DNA of 60,143 nt, taken from assembly GCA_002315375.1 (NCBI GenBank), contig DCHR01000048.1, positions 1-60,143 on the forward strand. The letters are read 5' to 3'. Positions 24,274-33,715 of this stretch are shown here, one piece after another. How positions within the stretch are numbered: position 1 is the stretch's first letter; each line of letters starts with the position of its first letter. Below the pieces are notes generated by a model. It saw only the letters and a list, made by a program, of their open reading frames with translations. It did not search any database and was not told where the DNA came from. This stretch comes from Treponema sp. UBA1747 (GTDB lineage Bacteria > Spirochaetota > Spirochaetia > Treponematales > Treponemataceae). A program made the position numbers and the translations under genes.

Positions 24274-25365
24274 ATGGCTAGTTACAAAGAATCTGGTGTT
24301 GATGTTGAAGAAGGTTACCGCGCAGTAAATAAATACAAGGATCACGCAAAACGCACAATGATCCCTGGCATGCTTACAGGACTTGGAAGTTTTGCAGGTA
24401 TGTTCGAAATCCCAAAAGGATACAAAAATCCTGTAATGGTTTCGGGAACTGACGGTGTTGGTACAAAACTGGACGTTGCATTCCAGATGAAAAAATATGA
24501 CACAGTTGGTATCGACTGTGTTGCCATGAGTGTAAACGACATTCTCTGCTGTGGTGTTCAGACATCATTCTTCCTGGACTACATTGCCTGTGGAAAACTT
24601 GAAGCAGAAGTAGCAGCAGACCTGGTTAAAGGCGTTGCAGACGGATGTGTAGAAACAGGATGTGCCCTTCTTGGTGGTGAAACAGCAGAAATGCCTGGTT
24701 TCTACGATGTTGGAAAATACGACCTGGCCGGATTCGGTGTTGGTGTTGGCGAAAAGAAAGAAATGATTGACGGTTCTGCAATCAAAGAAGGTGACGTTCT
24801 TATCGGACTTTCTTCTACAGGCGTTCACTCAAACGGATTCTCTCTGGTTCGCAAACTGGTTCCAAACCCAATGGATCCATTTATTATTGACGGAAAAGAT
24901 ACAGGAAAAACTGTTGGTGAAGCACTGCTTACACCAACCCGCATTTACGTAAAACCTGTTATGGAAGTTCTTGGAAAATACCGCAAGGCAATTCACGGTA
25001 TGGTTCACGTAACAGGCGGCGGATTCTATGAAAATATTCCTCGTATGTATCCAAAAGCAAAAGACGGAAAGAAACAGCTGATTTCAATTATCAAACGTGA
25101 CAGCTGGGACATCCCGCCAGTATTCGGTGAACTGATTCGCCGCGGTGCTGATCTGGACTCAATCTACAACACATTCAACATGGGTATCGGATTCGTTCTG
25201 GCAGTAAACGCAAAAGAAGCAGACGCTGTTCTGAAAATGTTCAATGAAAACTCTCACAAATATCACCGTGAAGATACACCTGATATGAAAGCTTATGTAA
25301 TCGGAAAAGTTGCATATGCAGAGGGCGAAGCTACAACACAGAAAGAACAGGTTATCTTCGAATAG
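24274..25365 (+). CDS. purM: Phosphoribosylformylglycinamidine cyclo-ligase (AIR synthetase)
   Basis: 363 residues. It closes the imidazole ring with ATP, making AIR, the substrate of PurE; the two genes form an operon. Motifs: GSFAGMFEIP, SGTDGVGTKLD near residue 60, CVAMSVNDILCCG near 80, LLGGETAEMPGFY near 130 and LSSTGVHSNGFSLVR near 180, then HVTGGGFYENIPR in the second half. AGGAG stands before the ATG. Codon bias is strong, as in efp. Confidence 0.98.
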   Translation: MASYKESGVDVEEGYRAVNKYKDHAKRTMIPGMLTGLGSFAGMFEIPKGYKNPVMVSGTDGVGTKLDVAFQMKKYDTVGIDCVAMSVNDILCCGVQTSFFLDYIACGKLEAEVAADLVKGVADGCVETGCALLGGETAEMPGFYDVGKYDLAGFGVGVGEKKEMIDGSAIKEGDVLIGLSSTGVHSNGFSLVRKLVPNPMDPFIIDGKDTGKTVGEALLTPTRIYVKPVMEVLGKYRKAIHGMVHVTGGGFYENIPRMYPKAKDGKKQLISIIKRDSWDIPPVFGELIRRGADLDSIYNTFNMGIGFVLAVNAKEADAVLKMFNENSHKYHREDTPDMKAYVIGKVAYAEGEATTQKEQVIFE

Positions 25366-25468
25366 TCAGAAACTGATTTTTATTTAATATTCTATATTTG
25401 AATTGCCACATTCCTTTATTTCATTCGATAGATTTAAAGGCTTGTGGCATTTTATTTTTAAATTACAA

Positions 25469-28033
25469 ATGAACAAGACTTTAGAACAAATTGATTACTA
25501 CACAATAAGGGACGCTGTTGCCGATTGCGCCATTTCTGAAGAAGGAAAAAACTTTCTTCTCAGAAGGGAGCCTTATCATGACGCAGAGAAAATCGAGCAC
25601 CTGAAAGAAATCTCCCGTGAATGGGAAAAATTCATGTCCCGCACAAACTCACTTCCTTTCTCGCCATGGGAACCGGTCTACCCTCTTATGCCGATTATTC
25701 ATGCCACAGGTTCTGCCCTTACACTTCAGCAGCTTTATGCTCTGGGTCAGTTCTGTAACGCAGTGAAGAAAGTAAGTGAATCTGTAAAGCTCAAAGAAAC
25801 CGAACTGGATTTCAAATACCTGCCGGAAGAAACTGCAAAACTCTTTGACCTGTCCGACGCATCAAGAATCATTTTCAGAATCATTACACAAGACGGCGAA
25901 TTAAGAGACCTTCCTGAAATCGCTGCCATCAGAAAACAGATTGCTGATCTGAACAATAAAATCAAAGTAATCATGCACCGTTACTGCACGGATAACAAAC
26001 TTTCAGACATACTGGAAAGCAATGTTCCTGTTCTAAAAAACGGAAGACAGGTTCTGGCAGTCAGAGCCGGACAGCAGAATAAAATTCATGGTCTGGTTCA
26101 TGAAGTTTCTGTTTCAGGAAGAACTGTTTATGTTGAACCTGAAGAATCTGTTTATGCCACAAACGAACTGATTGAAAAAGAATATGAACTTCAGGAAGAA
26201 ATCAAAAAGATTCTCATAAAGACAACAGAAGAACTTCAGCCTTCAATTCCAGCATTCCGTGAAAACATTCCTCAGATGAATTTCTTTGATGCAACCTGGG
26301 CTGCCGCCAAATGGGGCAAAGAAAATAACTGTATTTATGCTCTCCCATGTTCTTCGGTGAGTGAAGCTGCATCAGAAAATAAAAATGAAAAAGACAGCAT
26401 TCAGGAAAATGCTTCGGAACCTCCTCTTCTTCTGAATGCCCGTCATCCTCTTTTGGGAGAACGCTGCGTTCCAATCACAATCCGCTTTATGGACGGGAAA
26501 AGAGTTCTGATTATTACAGGACCAAATACCGGCGGTAAAACTGTTTCCCTCAAAACCTTTGCTCTGCTTTCCATGCTGAACCAGAGCGGTTTCCCGGTTC
26601 CGGCCGGTGAAGGAACAAGACTTCCTGTTTTCGACAATATTTATGCAGACATTGGTGATGAACAGTCTTTGAATCAAAGCCTTTCGACCTTCTCAGGTCA
26701 CATGAAAAACATTGCTAAGGCTGTAAAAAAAGCGGGACCTAATTCCCTTGTATTGCTGGATGAACTTGGAAGCGGAACTGACCCTCAGGAAGGAACAGCT
26801 CTTTCCATGAGTGTTCTGGACCACCTGATTGAACGACAGGCCTTTGTTCTTGTAACAACTCATATGGGAGTTCTCAAAAACTACGGTTATACAAATCCCC
26901 ACTGTATCAATGCATCAGTTGAATTCAACACAGACACTCTGGCTCCAAGCTATCACCTTTTAATGGGAGTTCCGGGAGAAAGTCATGCACTTGATATTGC
27001 TGAAAAATCAGGACTTCCTCACTTTATTGTAAAAAATGCAAAGCATTATATTGCAACTGAACAGACAGACGTTTCTGCCCTCATAAAAGGACTTTCAAAA
27101 AAACATTCTGAACTGGACAAACTGAGAAACGCAACCCAGAAAGAAGCCGACGCACAGGAAGAAAAAGGTCTGCGACTTGCAGAAAAAGAAGTCCAGCTCC
27201 GACGCAAGGAACATGAACTGAAAAACAACAAAACCCGTGAGCTGGATGAATTCATGAGACAATCCCGGCGGGAACTTGAAAACCTTATCCGTCAGATTCG
27301 CGAAGGCGAAATCACAAGGGACAAGACTGTAAGCGTAAAACAATTCATTTCTGAACTTGAAGCCAACGGTATCCGTCTGGAAGAAGAACTGGAACAGGAA
27401 GATGAAAAAATCCGCGAAGCTGAAATTGAGATTCAGAAAACTACAGAAAAAATCCGCGCTTCTCACAAGAAAACAAAGAAAAAAATGAAGCTTTCAGAAG
27501 CACTGAAATATGCAGAAAGCATTCCGGCTTCCCAAGTTTCAGAAACTGCAAAGAAATCACCTTCATCACCTGCCCCACTTTCATTTGAACCTGGTGCTGA
27601 AGTTGAAGTTGGTTCTATGAAAAGCCGGGGAACTCTGGTTGAAAAAAACAAGAAGGGACAGTGGGTTGTACAGTTTGGAAGCGTCCGCATGACTGCAAAA
27701 GAAAAGGACATCCGTCTTGTAAAATCTGCAGGAGAAAAAATATCTTCTGTTTCTGTTGTTGTAGAAAAAGCTGAAAGTGGAAATGAATATCCACAGTTCG
27801 AACTCCGGCTTCTGGGAATGTATGCTGACGAAGCAATCCGGGCCCTGGAACACCAGCTGGATCTTTGCGCAATACACAATTTCCCAAGATTCAGCATCGT
27901 CCACGGAAAAGGAAACGGCATTCTTCAGCAGGCAGTCCATGACTACCTGAGCCACTACCACGGAGTAAAGGAATTCAGTTTTGCTCCGCCAGAAGACGGC
28001 GGTTTTGGAAAAACTTACGTGGTATTGAGATAA
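25469..28033 (+). CDS. mutS2: MutS2 family DNA/ribosome-associated ATPase with Smr domain
   Basis: 854 residues from the ATG at 25469, where MNKTLEQIDYYTI matches the usual MutS2 beginning; a TTG 22 codons upstream is rejected. Residues 1-300 are helical core and clamp. The ATPase has Walker A GPNTGGKT with K357, the LNQSLSTFSGHM signature and Walker B LLDELGSGTD with D431 and E432. Residues 520-700 form a long coiled coil rich in Glu, Lys and Arg. The C-terminal 80 residues are an Smr nuclease-like domain with IVHGKGNGIL, though the LDLRG motif is altered to ELRLLG. Roles proposed for MutS2 are suppression of recombination and rescue of collided ribosomes. Confidence 0.95.
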   Translation: MNKTLEQIDYYTIRDAVADCAISEEGKNFLLRREPYHDAEKIEHLKEISREWEKFMSRTNSLPFSPWEPVYPLMPIIHATGSALTLQQLYALGQFCNAVKKVSESVKLKETELDFKYLPEETAKLFDLSDASRIIFRIITQDGELRDLPEIAAIRKQIADLNNKIKVIMHRYCTDNKLSDILESNVPVLKNGRQVLAVRAGQQNKIHGLVHEVSVSGRTVYVEPEESVYATNELIEKEYELQEEIKKILIKTTEELQPSIPAFRENIPQMNFFDATWAAAKWGKENNCIYALPCSSVSEAASENKNEKDSIQENASEPPLLLNARHPLLGERCVPITIRFMDGKRVLIITGPNTGGKTVSLKTFALLSMLNQSGFPVPAGEGTRLPVFDNIYADIGDEQSLNQSLSTFSGHMKNIAKAVKKAGPNSLVLLDELGSGTDPQEGTALSMSVLDHLIERQAFVLVTTHMGVLKNYGYTNPHCINASVEFNTDTLAPSYHLLMGVPGESHALDIAEKSGLPHFIVKNAKHYIATEQTDVSALIKGLSKKHSELDKLRNATQKEADAQEEKGLRLAEKEVQLRRKEHELKNNKTRELDEFMRQSRRELENLIRQIREGEITRDKTVSVKQFISELEANGIRLEEELEQEDEKIREAEIEIQKTTEKIRASHKKTKKKMKLSEALKYAESIPASQVSETAKKSPSSPAPLSFEPGAEVEVGSMKSRGTLVEKNKKGQWVVQFGSVRMTAKEKDIRLVKSAGEKISSVSVVVEKAESGNEYPQFELRLLGMYADEAIRALEHQLDLCAIHNFPRFSIVHGKGNGILQQAVHDYLSHYHGVKEFSFAPPEDGGFGKTYVVLR

Positions 28034-28047
28034 AAGACAGCAAACAA

Positions 28048-28902
28048 TTACTCCGGTATATGAAATGAACTTTCCATTTCATATACCGCGTTTTCTTCCC
28101 AACCGATATCAGATTCATTTTCTTTAGGATAAGCCCTATAAATATTTATCTGATTATCAAGGATTTCTATATATCTTTCAGAAGAATAAAGTTCTTGACC
28201 GATATGGTCATATTTATGTCCTACAAAAACCAGGGATGTTCCATAAAAATACTTTTCATTGTTATATAAAATTACAGAGCCATCAACACAAAAAGATTTA
28301 TTCCCATCCTTTAATTTCATTTTAGGTAATAATTCTTCAGTCAAGAAAGAACTGATTACTGCAGAATCCATTTCCCTGCTTTCATGGATTTTTTTATACT
28401 TTATCCCATCTACCAGAATATACAGCTTATTTTCCAATCTGTATTCTTTATTATCAAAAAAATCTTTTACAAGCATCGAATCAGCATCATTTTCCAATAT
28501 CTCAAAACTTACGCCCTCATGAAAATTGAAATTACAAGCTACACCTTTTTCATTCAAAACTATTACATTGGGACTATTATCTACAGCCAAAGCAAATTCA
28601 TCTGAAGCTTTTACATGAGATTTAAACTTCCTTAAGTTATTCAGATATATTTCAGGCAAATAAGTTCCAAAATACGGAGATATCAAATCCCAGCTTATTT
28701 TCTTGCTTTCACCTTCACGTTCAACAACATCTCTTTCAAAAGATTGATTTTCTCCTGCAGGTACATTCAAAAATTCAACACTTTTTTCTTCTTCAGATTT
28801 TTTTCCCGGAGTTTTTTTTGAACAAGAAGAGAACAAAAATGAAACGGCTAGAAACAAAAATAAAAGAGTCCTTAATAATTTACACCCGGTATTCAATTCC
28901 AT
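28048..28902 (-). CDS. Hypothetical lipoprotein
   Basis: 284 residues. The N-terminus is a lipoprotein signal with lipobox FSSC near residue 27, then a charged Lys/Glu linker. The mature part is beta-strand rich with several short repeats of a strand-turn-strand form (FALAVDNSPNVIVLNEKG, SVILYNNEKYFYG), which hints at a propeller-like or SH3-like fold, but no family is recognised. It is probably anchored in the cell envelope. GAGG precedes the ATG. Base composition is more AT-rich than its neighbours mutS2 and guaA, a possible sign of different origin. Confidence 0.8.
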   Translation of the reverse strand: MELNTGCKLLRTLLFLFLAVSFLFSSCSKKTPGKKSEEEKSVEFLNVPAGENQSFERDVVEREGESKKISWDLISPYFGTYLPEIYLNNLRKFKSHVKASDEFALAVDNSPNVIVLNEKGVACNFNFHEGVSFEILENDADSMLVKDFFDNKEYRLENKLYILVDGIKYKKIHESREMDSAVISSFLTEELLPKMKLKDGNKSFCVDGSVILYNNEKYFYGTSLVFVGHKYDHIGQELYSSERYIEILDNQINIYRAYPKENESDIGWEENAVYEMESSFHIPE

Positions 28903-28917
28903 TTTAAAACCTCAACT

Positions 28918-28948
28918 AAAAAAAGATGGCGCCCACGGACGGGCGCCA
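28918..28948 (-). terminator. Terminator of guaA
   Basis: An 8-bp stem TGGCGCCC/GGGCGCCA (28927-28934 with 28941-28948) followed on the minus strand by TCTTTTTTT. It lies about 130 bases past the guaA stop, beyond the duplicated 3' end. Confidence 0.8.
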
Positions 28949-28949
28949 A

Positions 28950-29038
28950 ATCTTTTCTATGGGAAGCTTCGCAGGCTCCGCTTCCTATCGGCGGTGCGAC
29001 GCGATGCCCCCGCGTCGCTTAGGGCGATAACCGCCTCA
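28950..29038. repeat. GC-rich intergenic segment next to the guaA 3' end
   Basis: GC-rich, with inverted repeats such as GGAAG...CTTCC and GCGACGCG...CGCGTCGC and AACCGCCT (29029-29036), the last paired with AGGCGGTT at 29057-29064 across the duplicated guaA end. No coding sense. Confidence 0.5.
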
Positions 29039-29099
29039 TCCCATCCAAATGTTGCAGGCGGTTGTAATCTTTTCACTATTCCCATCCAAATGTTGCAGG
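29039..29099 (-). repeat. 20-bp direct repeat of the guaA 3' end (possible attachment-site scar)
   Basis: TCCCATCCAAATGTTGCAGG occurs at 29080-29099, where it encodes the last residues of GuaA (PATFGW), and again exactly at 29039-29058, 41 bases apart in the same direction. The outer copy, if read, would give PATFGWDE. The 3' end of guaA is a known integration target for mobile elements; no integrase is seen here. Confidence 0.7.
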
Positions 29100-30965
29100 A
29101 GGCTTATTAGTGGCATCAAAATAAAGAGCATCAACAAAAGGAAGGGCTGCAATTTCACGTACGATTTTATCAAGAAGGTCGTGTGGCAGCTGAGCAAAGC
29201 GGGCTGTCATAACGTCTTCCGAACATACAGGACGAAGAACAAAACTTGTTCTGTCTGCACTTGTTGCGTATGGAAGAGTAATTGTCAGGTGCTGGAAGAT
29301 TTTGTCATACCAGCCTGATTCATGAAGATTAGTCAGAACAATGTTGTCTGCTTCACGAAGCTGGTCCAGTCTGTCTTTTGTACAGTAACCTTTCTGAAGT
29401 TTCAGGTCATCATCTTTTACACCAGGCTTCTGCCACAGCTTAATCAAAGTGCGGTTCAAATATGTAGAAGAGTTTGTGATGTTACTTGAACAGGCTTCAA
29501 CCTTTTCCCACATTTTTGGAACATGACAGAAACCTTCTGAGTCCTGTTCGAAGGCAAGAACAGCTGGAAAACGATAAGTACGGAAGTCACCCTGAACACC
29601 GACTGAACGTACCGGGAGTACTGAACGAACAAGTCCCTTCATGCAGTTTTCACAGAATTCTGTAATGTTCAGATTCTGGATTTCTTCCTTTGCTTTAGGA
29701 AGTTCTTCCAGATCTTTTTCTGACTGAACCCCTTCAGAACAAAGAACGTTGATTGAAAGTCCAGGTCCAGGGAAAGGATGACGCATAACCAGATCATCTG
29801 AAAGTCCCAGTTTTTTACCGATGGCACGAACTTCGTCTTTGTAAAGATCTTTCAAAGGTTCAATAATCATGCCCTGTTCAATAAGCTTCTGGATTCCTTC
29901 AACCCGGTTATGGTGTGTTTTTATTGTGTGGCTGTTTTTTGTTCCACCCGATTCAATAATATCCGGATACAAAGTTCCCTGTGCCAGCATCCATTTTGAT
30001 TCATCAAGGTTCTGTGCCTTTACAACGGCGTCACGAACAGTAATGAAGTTTTCTCCAACTGCCATACGTTTTTTCTGTGGGTCTGTCAGACCTGCAATGG
30101 CATTAAGGAAGCTGGCTGATGCATCTTCAACAATGAAGTTGTCAAAACCGAATTTGTGGTAAGCATCGGCAACTTTCTGGCTTTCATTTTTTCTCATGAA
30201 GCCGTTATCGATATGAAGACCAAGAACTCTGTCCTGGCCGAGTGCTTTATTCAGAAGTGCAAAAGCGATTGTTGAGTCTACACCGCCTGAAAGGAACAAA
30301 AGAACATTTTTATCACCGTCAGCCTTGTGGGCGTCATTCTTGATTCCTTCCAGAATTGTGGCAAGAACCTTATCCTGATCCCAGTTTACTTCCATTCCGC
30401 AGTATTCTGCAAAGTTCTGGAAAATCTGGTTTCCACATGGAGTATCTTTTACTTCACAGTGACACTGAAGGGAAAATCTTTTCTTTGCCAGATTCTGTGT
30501 TGCAGCGTAAGGACAATCTTTTGTTGAGCCTACAACTTCGAAACCTTCTCCCATCTGAAGAACTCCGTCCTGATGGCTCATCCATACCTGCTGGCTTGGA
30601 TCAATTCCCTTGAAAAGCGGTGAAGTAACTTCAGAATTCAGATTCAGTGTTGCAAAACCGAATTCACCTACATCAGCCTTTCCAACTTTTCCATTATAGC
30701 CAAGCTGGACGATATAATGTCCGTAACAGAGCCCAAGAATAGGAATATCAAGTGAAAGGATTTCAGAATTGAAATCAGGAGTTTTTTCATCATATACAGA
30801 AGCTGGTCCCCCTGAAAAAACTATACCTTTTGCATTCTCAAAAGTTTCCAGACCTGCAGAAGGAAGTGCAATTTCAGAATAAAAACCAAGCATACGGAAA
30901 CGCTTTGCAATAAGGTGTGCATACTGGCTTCCAAAATCAAGAACAACAATTTTTTCACGTGACAT
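29076..30965 (-). CDS. guaA: GMP synthase (glutamine-hydrolysing), long form
   Basis: 629 residues, about 100 more than the common bacterial enzyme. It converts XMP to GMP with ATP and glutamine. Residues 1-200 are the glutaminase domain with catalytic C80 in GLCYGHY, and H169 and E171 in the triad, in the unusual context HCE rather than HPE. The PP-loop ATPase follows (LSGGVDST near residue 225). The dimerisation domain has RHPFPGPGLSINVL and then a long insertion before the final PVCSEDVMTARFAQLP and PPATFGWE end. AGGGG precedes the ATG. It is monocistronic. Confidence 0.96.
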   Translation of the reverse strand: MSREKIVVLDFGSQYAHLIAKRFRMLGFYSEIALPSAGLETFENAKGIVFSGGPASVYDEKTPDFNSEILSLDIPILGLCYGHYIVQLGYNGKVGKADVGEFGFATLNLNSEVTSPLFKGIDPSQQVWMSHQDGVLQMGEGFEVVGSTKDCPYAATQNLAKKRFSLQCHCEVKDTPCGNQIFQNFAEYCGMEVNWDQDKVLATILEGIKNDAHKADGDKNVLLFLSGGVDSTIAFALLNKALGQDRVLGLHIDNGFMRKNESQKVADAYHKFGFDNFIVEDASASFLNAIAGLTDPQKKRMAVGENFITVRDAVVKAQNLDESKWMLAQGTLYPDIIESGGTKNSHTIKTHHNRVEGIQKLIEQGMIIEPLKDLYKDEVRAIGKKLGLSDDLVMRHPFPGPGLSINVLCSEGVQSEKDLEELPKAKEEIQNLNITEFCENCMKGLVRSVLPVRSVGVQGDFRTYRFPAVLAFEQDSEGFCHVPKMWEKVEACSSNITNSSTYLNRTLIKLWQKPGVKDDDLKLQKGYCTKDRLDQLREADNIVLTNLHESGWYDKIFQHLTITLPYATSADRTSFVLRPVCSEDVMTARFAQLPHDLLDKIVREIAALPFVDALYFDATNKPPATFGWE

Positions 30966-31052
30966 AAGAGCCCCTAAATAAATGTGTGATTATATTGAAA
31001 ATATTTGCCTATTTTAAATTTTTTATGGACTTTTTTCTAGATAAAAAGATAT

Positions 31053-31991
31053 TTAACGGTTCCCTTCAATCCAGATTTCGCAAAGTTCAGCCTGATTCAG
31101 AAGACCAATACTTTTATAAATCTGGGCAGCCCGTTCTGCATAAAAGACAGCCGATTTTCTGTCTTCATCTGTCGGATTTTTCTTGCATAAAATATATGCG
31201 GCAGCCATGTAATCCTGTGCAATTGCAGAAGTATTTTCTGCATCCCGGTCGTATTTCAAGGCCATCTGAATAGTTTTCAGAGCCTCGTCTTTCCGGCCTT
31301 CTTTTGAACGGCAGGTTGCACACAGATACCAGTCATAAGCAATTTCATAAAGATAACGGTTCTTTGTATGAATCTCTGCTGCCTTTTCATAATCTTCTGC
31401 CGCATCCTTATAGTTCATCAAAAAAGATGACCATTCACCTTTTGTTCTGTACAGGAAGGCCAGATAATAAGGATCTTTTGAAAGATTTTTTATTTCAGCA
31501 TCAAGCAGTTTCTGTATTTCTGAATTGGTAATGCTGTCCTCATCATTCTGTGCCTTGAAAAGTTTTGCCCTGCATTCATAAACGCGGATTATTGATTCAA
31601 GAACAGGTTTCTGCTTTTCATCGGAAAGAGATGCTGCTACTTTAGCATCAGAAAGAAGAGCATCAACAGAAACTGGAAGTCTGAAATCCAGTTCCATCAT
31701 ATCAACAACCGGATACTGAATCCGGTAGGTAACAGCCGACAGAAGAATCTTACAGATCAGATCATTTTTATCAACAGAGACTGCCAGAGCATAGGCATCT
31801 TCCAGATATTTTTCTGCCTTGTCATATTCGCCCCGGACAATTGCCCCGTTTGCTTTTTCATAATTTTCATATGCACGGCTTGTTATATCTGAATAAACCA
31901 TCTGTCTTTTAGGGGCAGATGAACAGGCTATTAAAAATACACTGATACAAAAAAGAGCCCCGGAAAGTTTCAATCTTCTCATTTTATTCAT
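31053..31991 (-). CDS. TPR-type lipoprotein, last gene of the mla-type operon
   Basis: 312 residues (309 if the second ATG at 31982, better spaced from AGGA, is used). A lipoprotein signal with lipobox LIAC is followed by helix-turn-helix pairs of the TPR type (RGEYDKAEKYLEDAYALA, MNYKDAAEDYEKAAEIH, RKDEALKTIQMALKYD, RKSAVFYAERAAQIY). It starts 2 bases after mlaD, so it is in the same transcript as mlaE, mlaF and mlaD and may replace the periplasmic partner of that lipid transporter. This role is inferred from position only. Confidence 0.85.
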   Translation of the reverse strand: MNKMRRLKLSGALFCISVFLIACSSAPKRQMVYSDITSRAYENYEKANGAIVRGEYDKAEKYLEDAYALAVSVDKNDLICKILLSAVTYRIQYPVVDMMELDFRLPVSVDALLSDAKVAASLSDEKQKPVLESIIRVYECRAKLFKAQNDEDSITNSEIQKLLDAEIKNLSKDPYYLAFLYRTKGEWSSFLMNYKDAAEDYEKAAEIHTKNRYLYEIAYDWYLCATCRSKEGRKDEALKTIQMALKYDRDAENTSAIAQDYMAAAYILCKKNPTDEDRKSAVFYAERAAQIYKSIGLLNQAELCEIWIEGNR

Positions 31992-31993
31992 TC

Positions 31994-32971
31994 CTAAAAA
32001 TTCTCGTTTCTTAAATTTGGTGTTGCACTTGTTTCCTGGCTTCTGTCAGGAACCCCGTTCTTAATCAGAGGATTATTCTTTACACCAGTAAGAACATCCT
32101 GCAGCTGCAGCAACAGTGTATCAATCTGATTCAGGGTTGAATCAAGCTGAGGTGTTGTATTTCCAATAAGAGTTCCTGCCTGGTCACCGATGCCTCCGAC
32201 CTTTGTAAGAAGACCGTCAACATTTTTCAGAATATCTTCAATTGCTTTCCAGCCGTCTGCACCAAGAATTGCAGTAACAGCACCGTCATCGCTGCCAAGT
32301 TTTGCAGTAAGAACTGTAAGGTCCTGTGTAAGATCTTCAACATTCTGAGTGATTCCCTTGATATTCTGAATAAGTTCAGCAAGTTCATTTTTTCTTTCCT
32401 GGCCGTCAGGTCCGGGACGAACGTTACCTGTAATACCTTCATCAAGATCACGAAGAAGTCTTGTTACAGTATCCAGAAGCGGTTCAACTTTATCGATAAT
32501 AGCTGTAATAGAATCACCACCCTTTTCCCCTACAATCAGATGTTTTTCGCGGATTTTCATTCCTTCCCGCGAATCATAGCGATAGATTTCAGAACCCGGT
32601 TCAATTGTTCCGCTGCCTTTTCCCGGGTGCCATACAAAGGAAGTTCCCAGCCCCAGAATATTCGAGCTGAACTCCAGAAGTGAGTATTCTTTTACATAAT
32701 CCATGTAATCATCAAGAATGTAAAATTCTACCATTACCTGGTCATCTTCAAGAGTGATATTCTTAATCTTTCCGATACCGAATCCTTTGTAGGTAATATC
32801 CATACCGGCCTTAATTGAAGAACCGCTTTCAAACTTTGTGTGATAAAGATTTTTTCTCACAAACCAGTTTTGTTTTGCACCCAAAGCAAAAACAATTACA
32901 ACCAGAACAACCAGTGCTGCAATTGAAAAGAAGCCGACAATCTGATCTGCATAACGAATTCTGAATTTCAT
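31994..32971 (-). CDS. mlaD: MlaD/MCE domain protein of a phospholipid ABC transporter
   Basis: 325 residues from the ATG at 32971, which has GGGGA upstream and follows the mlaF stop by one base. One membrane helix at residues 8-34 (FFSIAALVVLVVIVFALGA) anchors it. Residues about 40-115 are the MCE domain, with GSSIKAGMDITYKGFGIGKI. The rest is a long helical needle-like segment ending in a Gln/Thr-rich tail. MCE proteins form rings that carry lipids between the two membranes. Confidence 0.93.
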   Translation of the reverse strand: MKFRIRYADQIVGFFSIAALVVLVVIVFALGAKQNWFVRKNLYHTKFESGSSIKAGMDITYKGFGIGKIKNITLEDDQVMVEFYILDDYMDYVKEYSLLEFSSNILGLGTSFVWHPGKGSGTIEPGSEIYRYDSREGMKIREKHLIVGEKGGDSITAIIDKVEPLLDTVTRLLRDLDEGITGNVRPGPDGQERKNELAELIQNIKGITQNVEDLTQDLTVLTAKLGSDDGAVTAILGADGWKAIEDILKNVDGLLTKVGGIGDQAGTLIGNTTPQLDSTLNQIDTLLLQLQDVLTGVKNNPLIKNGVPDRSQETSATPNLRNENF

Positions 32972-32972
32972 T

Positions 32973-33698
32973 TTATTCCCCGCTGTCACCGTTGATATAA
33001 TTCATGAGCATATCAACATTAGTGGCACCTGTATGTGTTTTTTTCAATTTTCCATCTTCAATAATATGTAAATTTCCGGTGAATCTTTTTATGAAATCAC
33101 TGTTGTGACTTACATATACAATTGTATTTCCTTTACTCAGGAAATCTTCCAGGATTTTATAAACCAGTTCACATCCTGAAACATCAAGGGCTGCTGTAAC
33201 TTCATCCAGAAACAAAATTTCCGGCTCCGTAACAATAGCTCTTGCAAATGCTATTTTTTTCTGTTCTCCGGCAGACAAATCTGCAGGTCTCAGATTCAAG
33301 GAACGTTTGAAATTCACTTTCTGAAGTACATCAGCAATTACTGCATTCATGTCTGCCGCAGACATCTTGGGATAATGAATCTTCAGGGGCAGATTCATAT
33401 TCTGCAGAATATCCTGGTTTGCCCAAAGAGCCGAATCCTGAAAAACAAAACTGCATTTTTTTCTGAAAGCCATATTCCGGCTTTTGCTCATGGTCTGAAT
33501 ATCATGATCCTCATAAAGAGATTTTCCCCCGGTCGGAACAAGGATCCCGGAAATCAGCTTAATCAGTGTTGTTTTACCGCATCCGGATTTTCCCAGGAAA
33601 CCGGTTACAGTGCCCTTTTCAATCTGAACGCTGACATCATCAACAATTGTCTTTCCACCCTGAGAGAAACTGATATTCTTTACATCAAACAAAGCCAT
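32973..33698 (-). CDS. mlaF: MlaF-type ABC transporter ATPase
   Basis: 241 residues from the ATG at 33698, chosen for AGGAG 8 bases upstream; an ATG at 33716 overlaps the mlaE stop. Walker A is GKSGCGKTT, the signature is LSAGEQKK (variant of LSGGQ), Walker B is ILFLDEVTAALD, and the H-loop is YVSHNSDF. It powers the MlaE permease. Confidence 0.95.
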   Translation of the reverse strand: MALFDVKNISFSQGGKTIVDDVSVQIEKGTVTGFLGKSGCGKTTLIKLISGILVPTGGKSLYEDHDIQTMSKSRNMAFRKKCSFVFQDSALWANQDILQNMNLPLKIHYPKMSAADMNAVIADVLQKVNFKRSLNLRPADLSAGEQKKIAFARAIVTEPEILFLDEVTAALDVSGCELVYKILEDFLSKGNTIVYVSHNSDFIKRFTGNLHIIEDGKLKKTHTGATNVDMLMNYINGDSGE

Positions 33699-33715
33699 TA
33701 TTCTATTCTCCTGCA

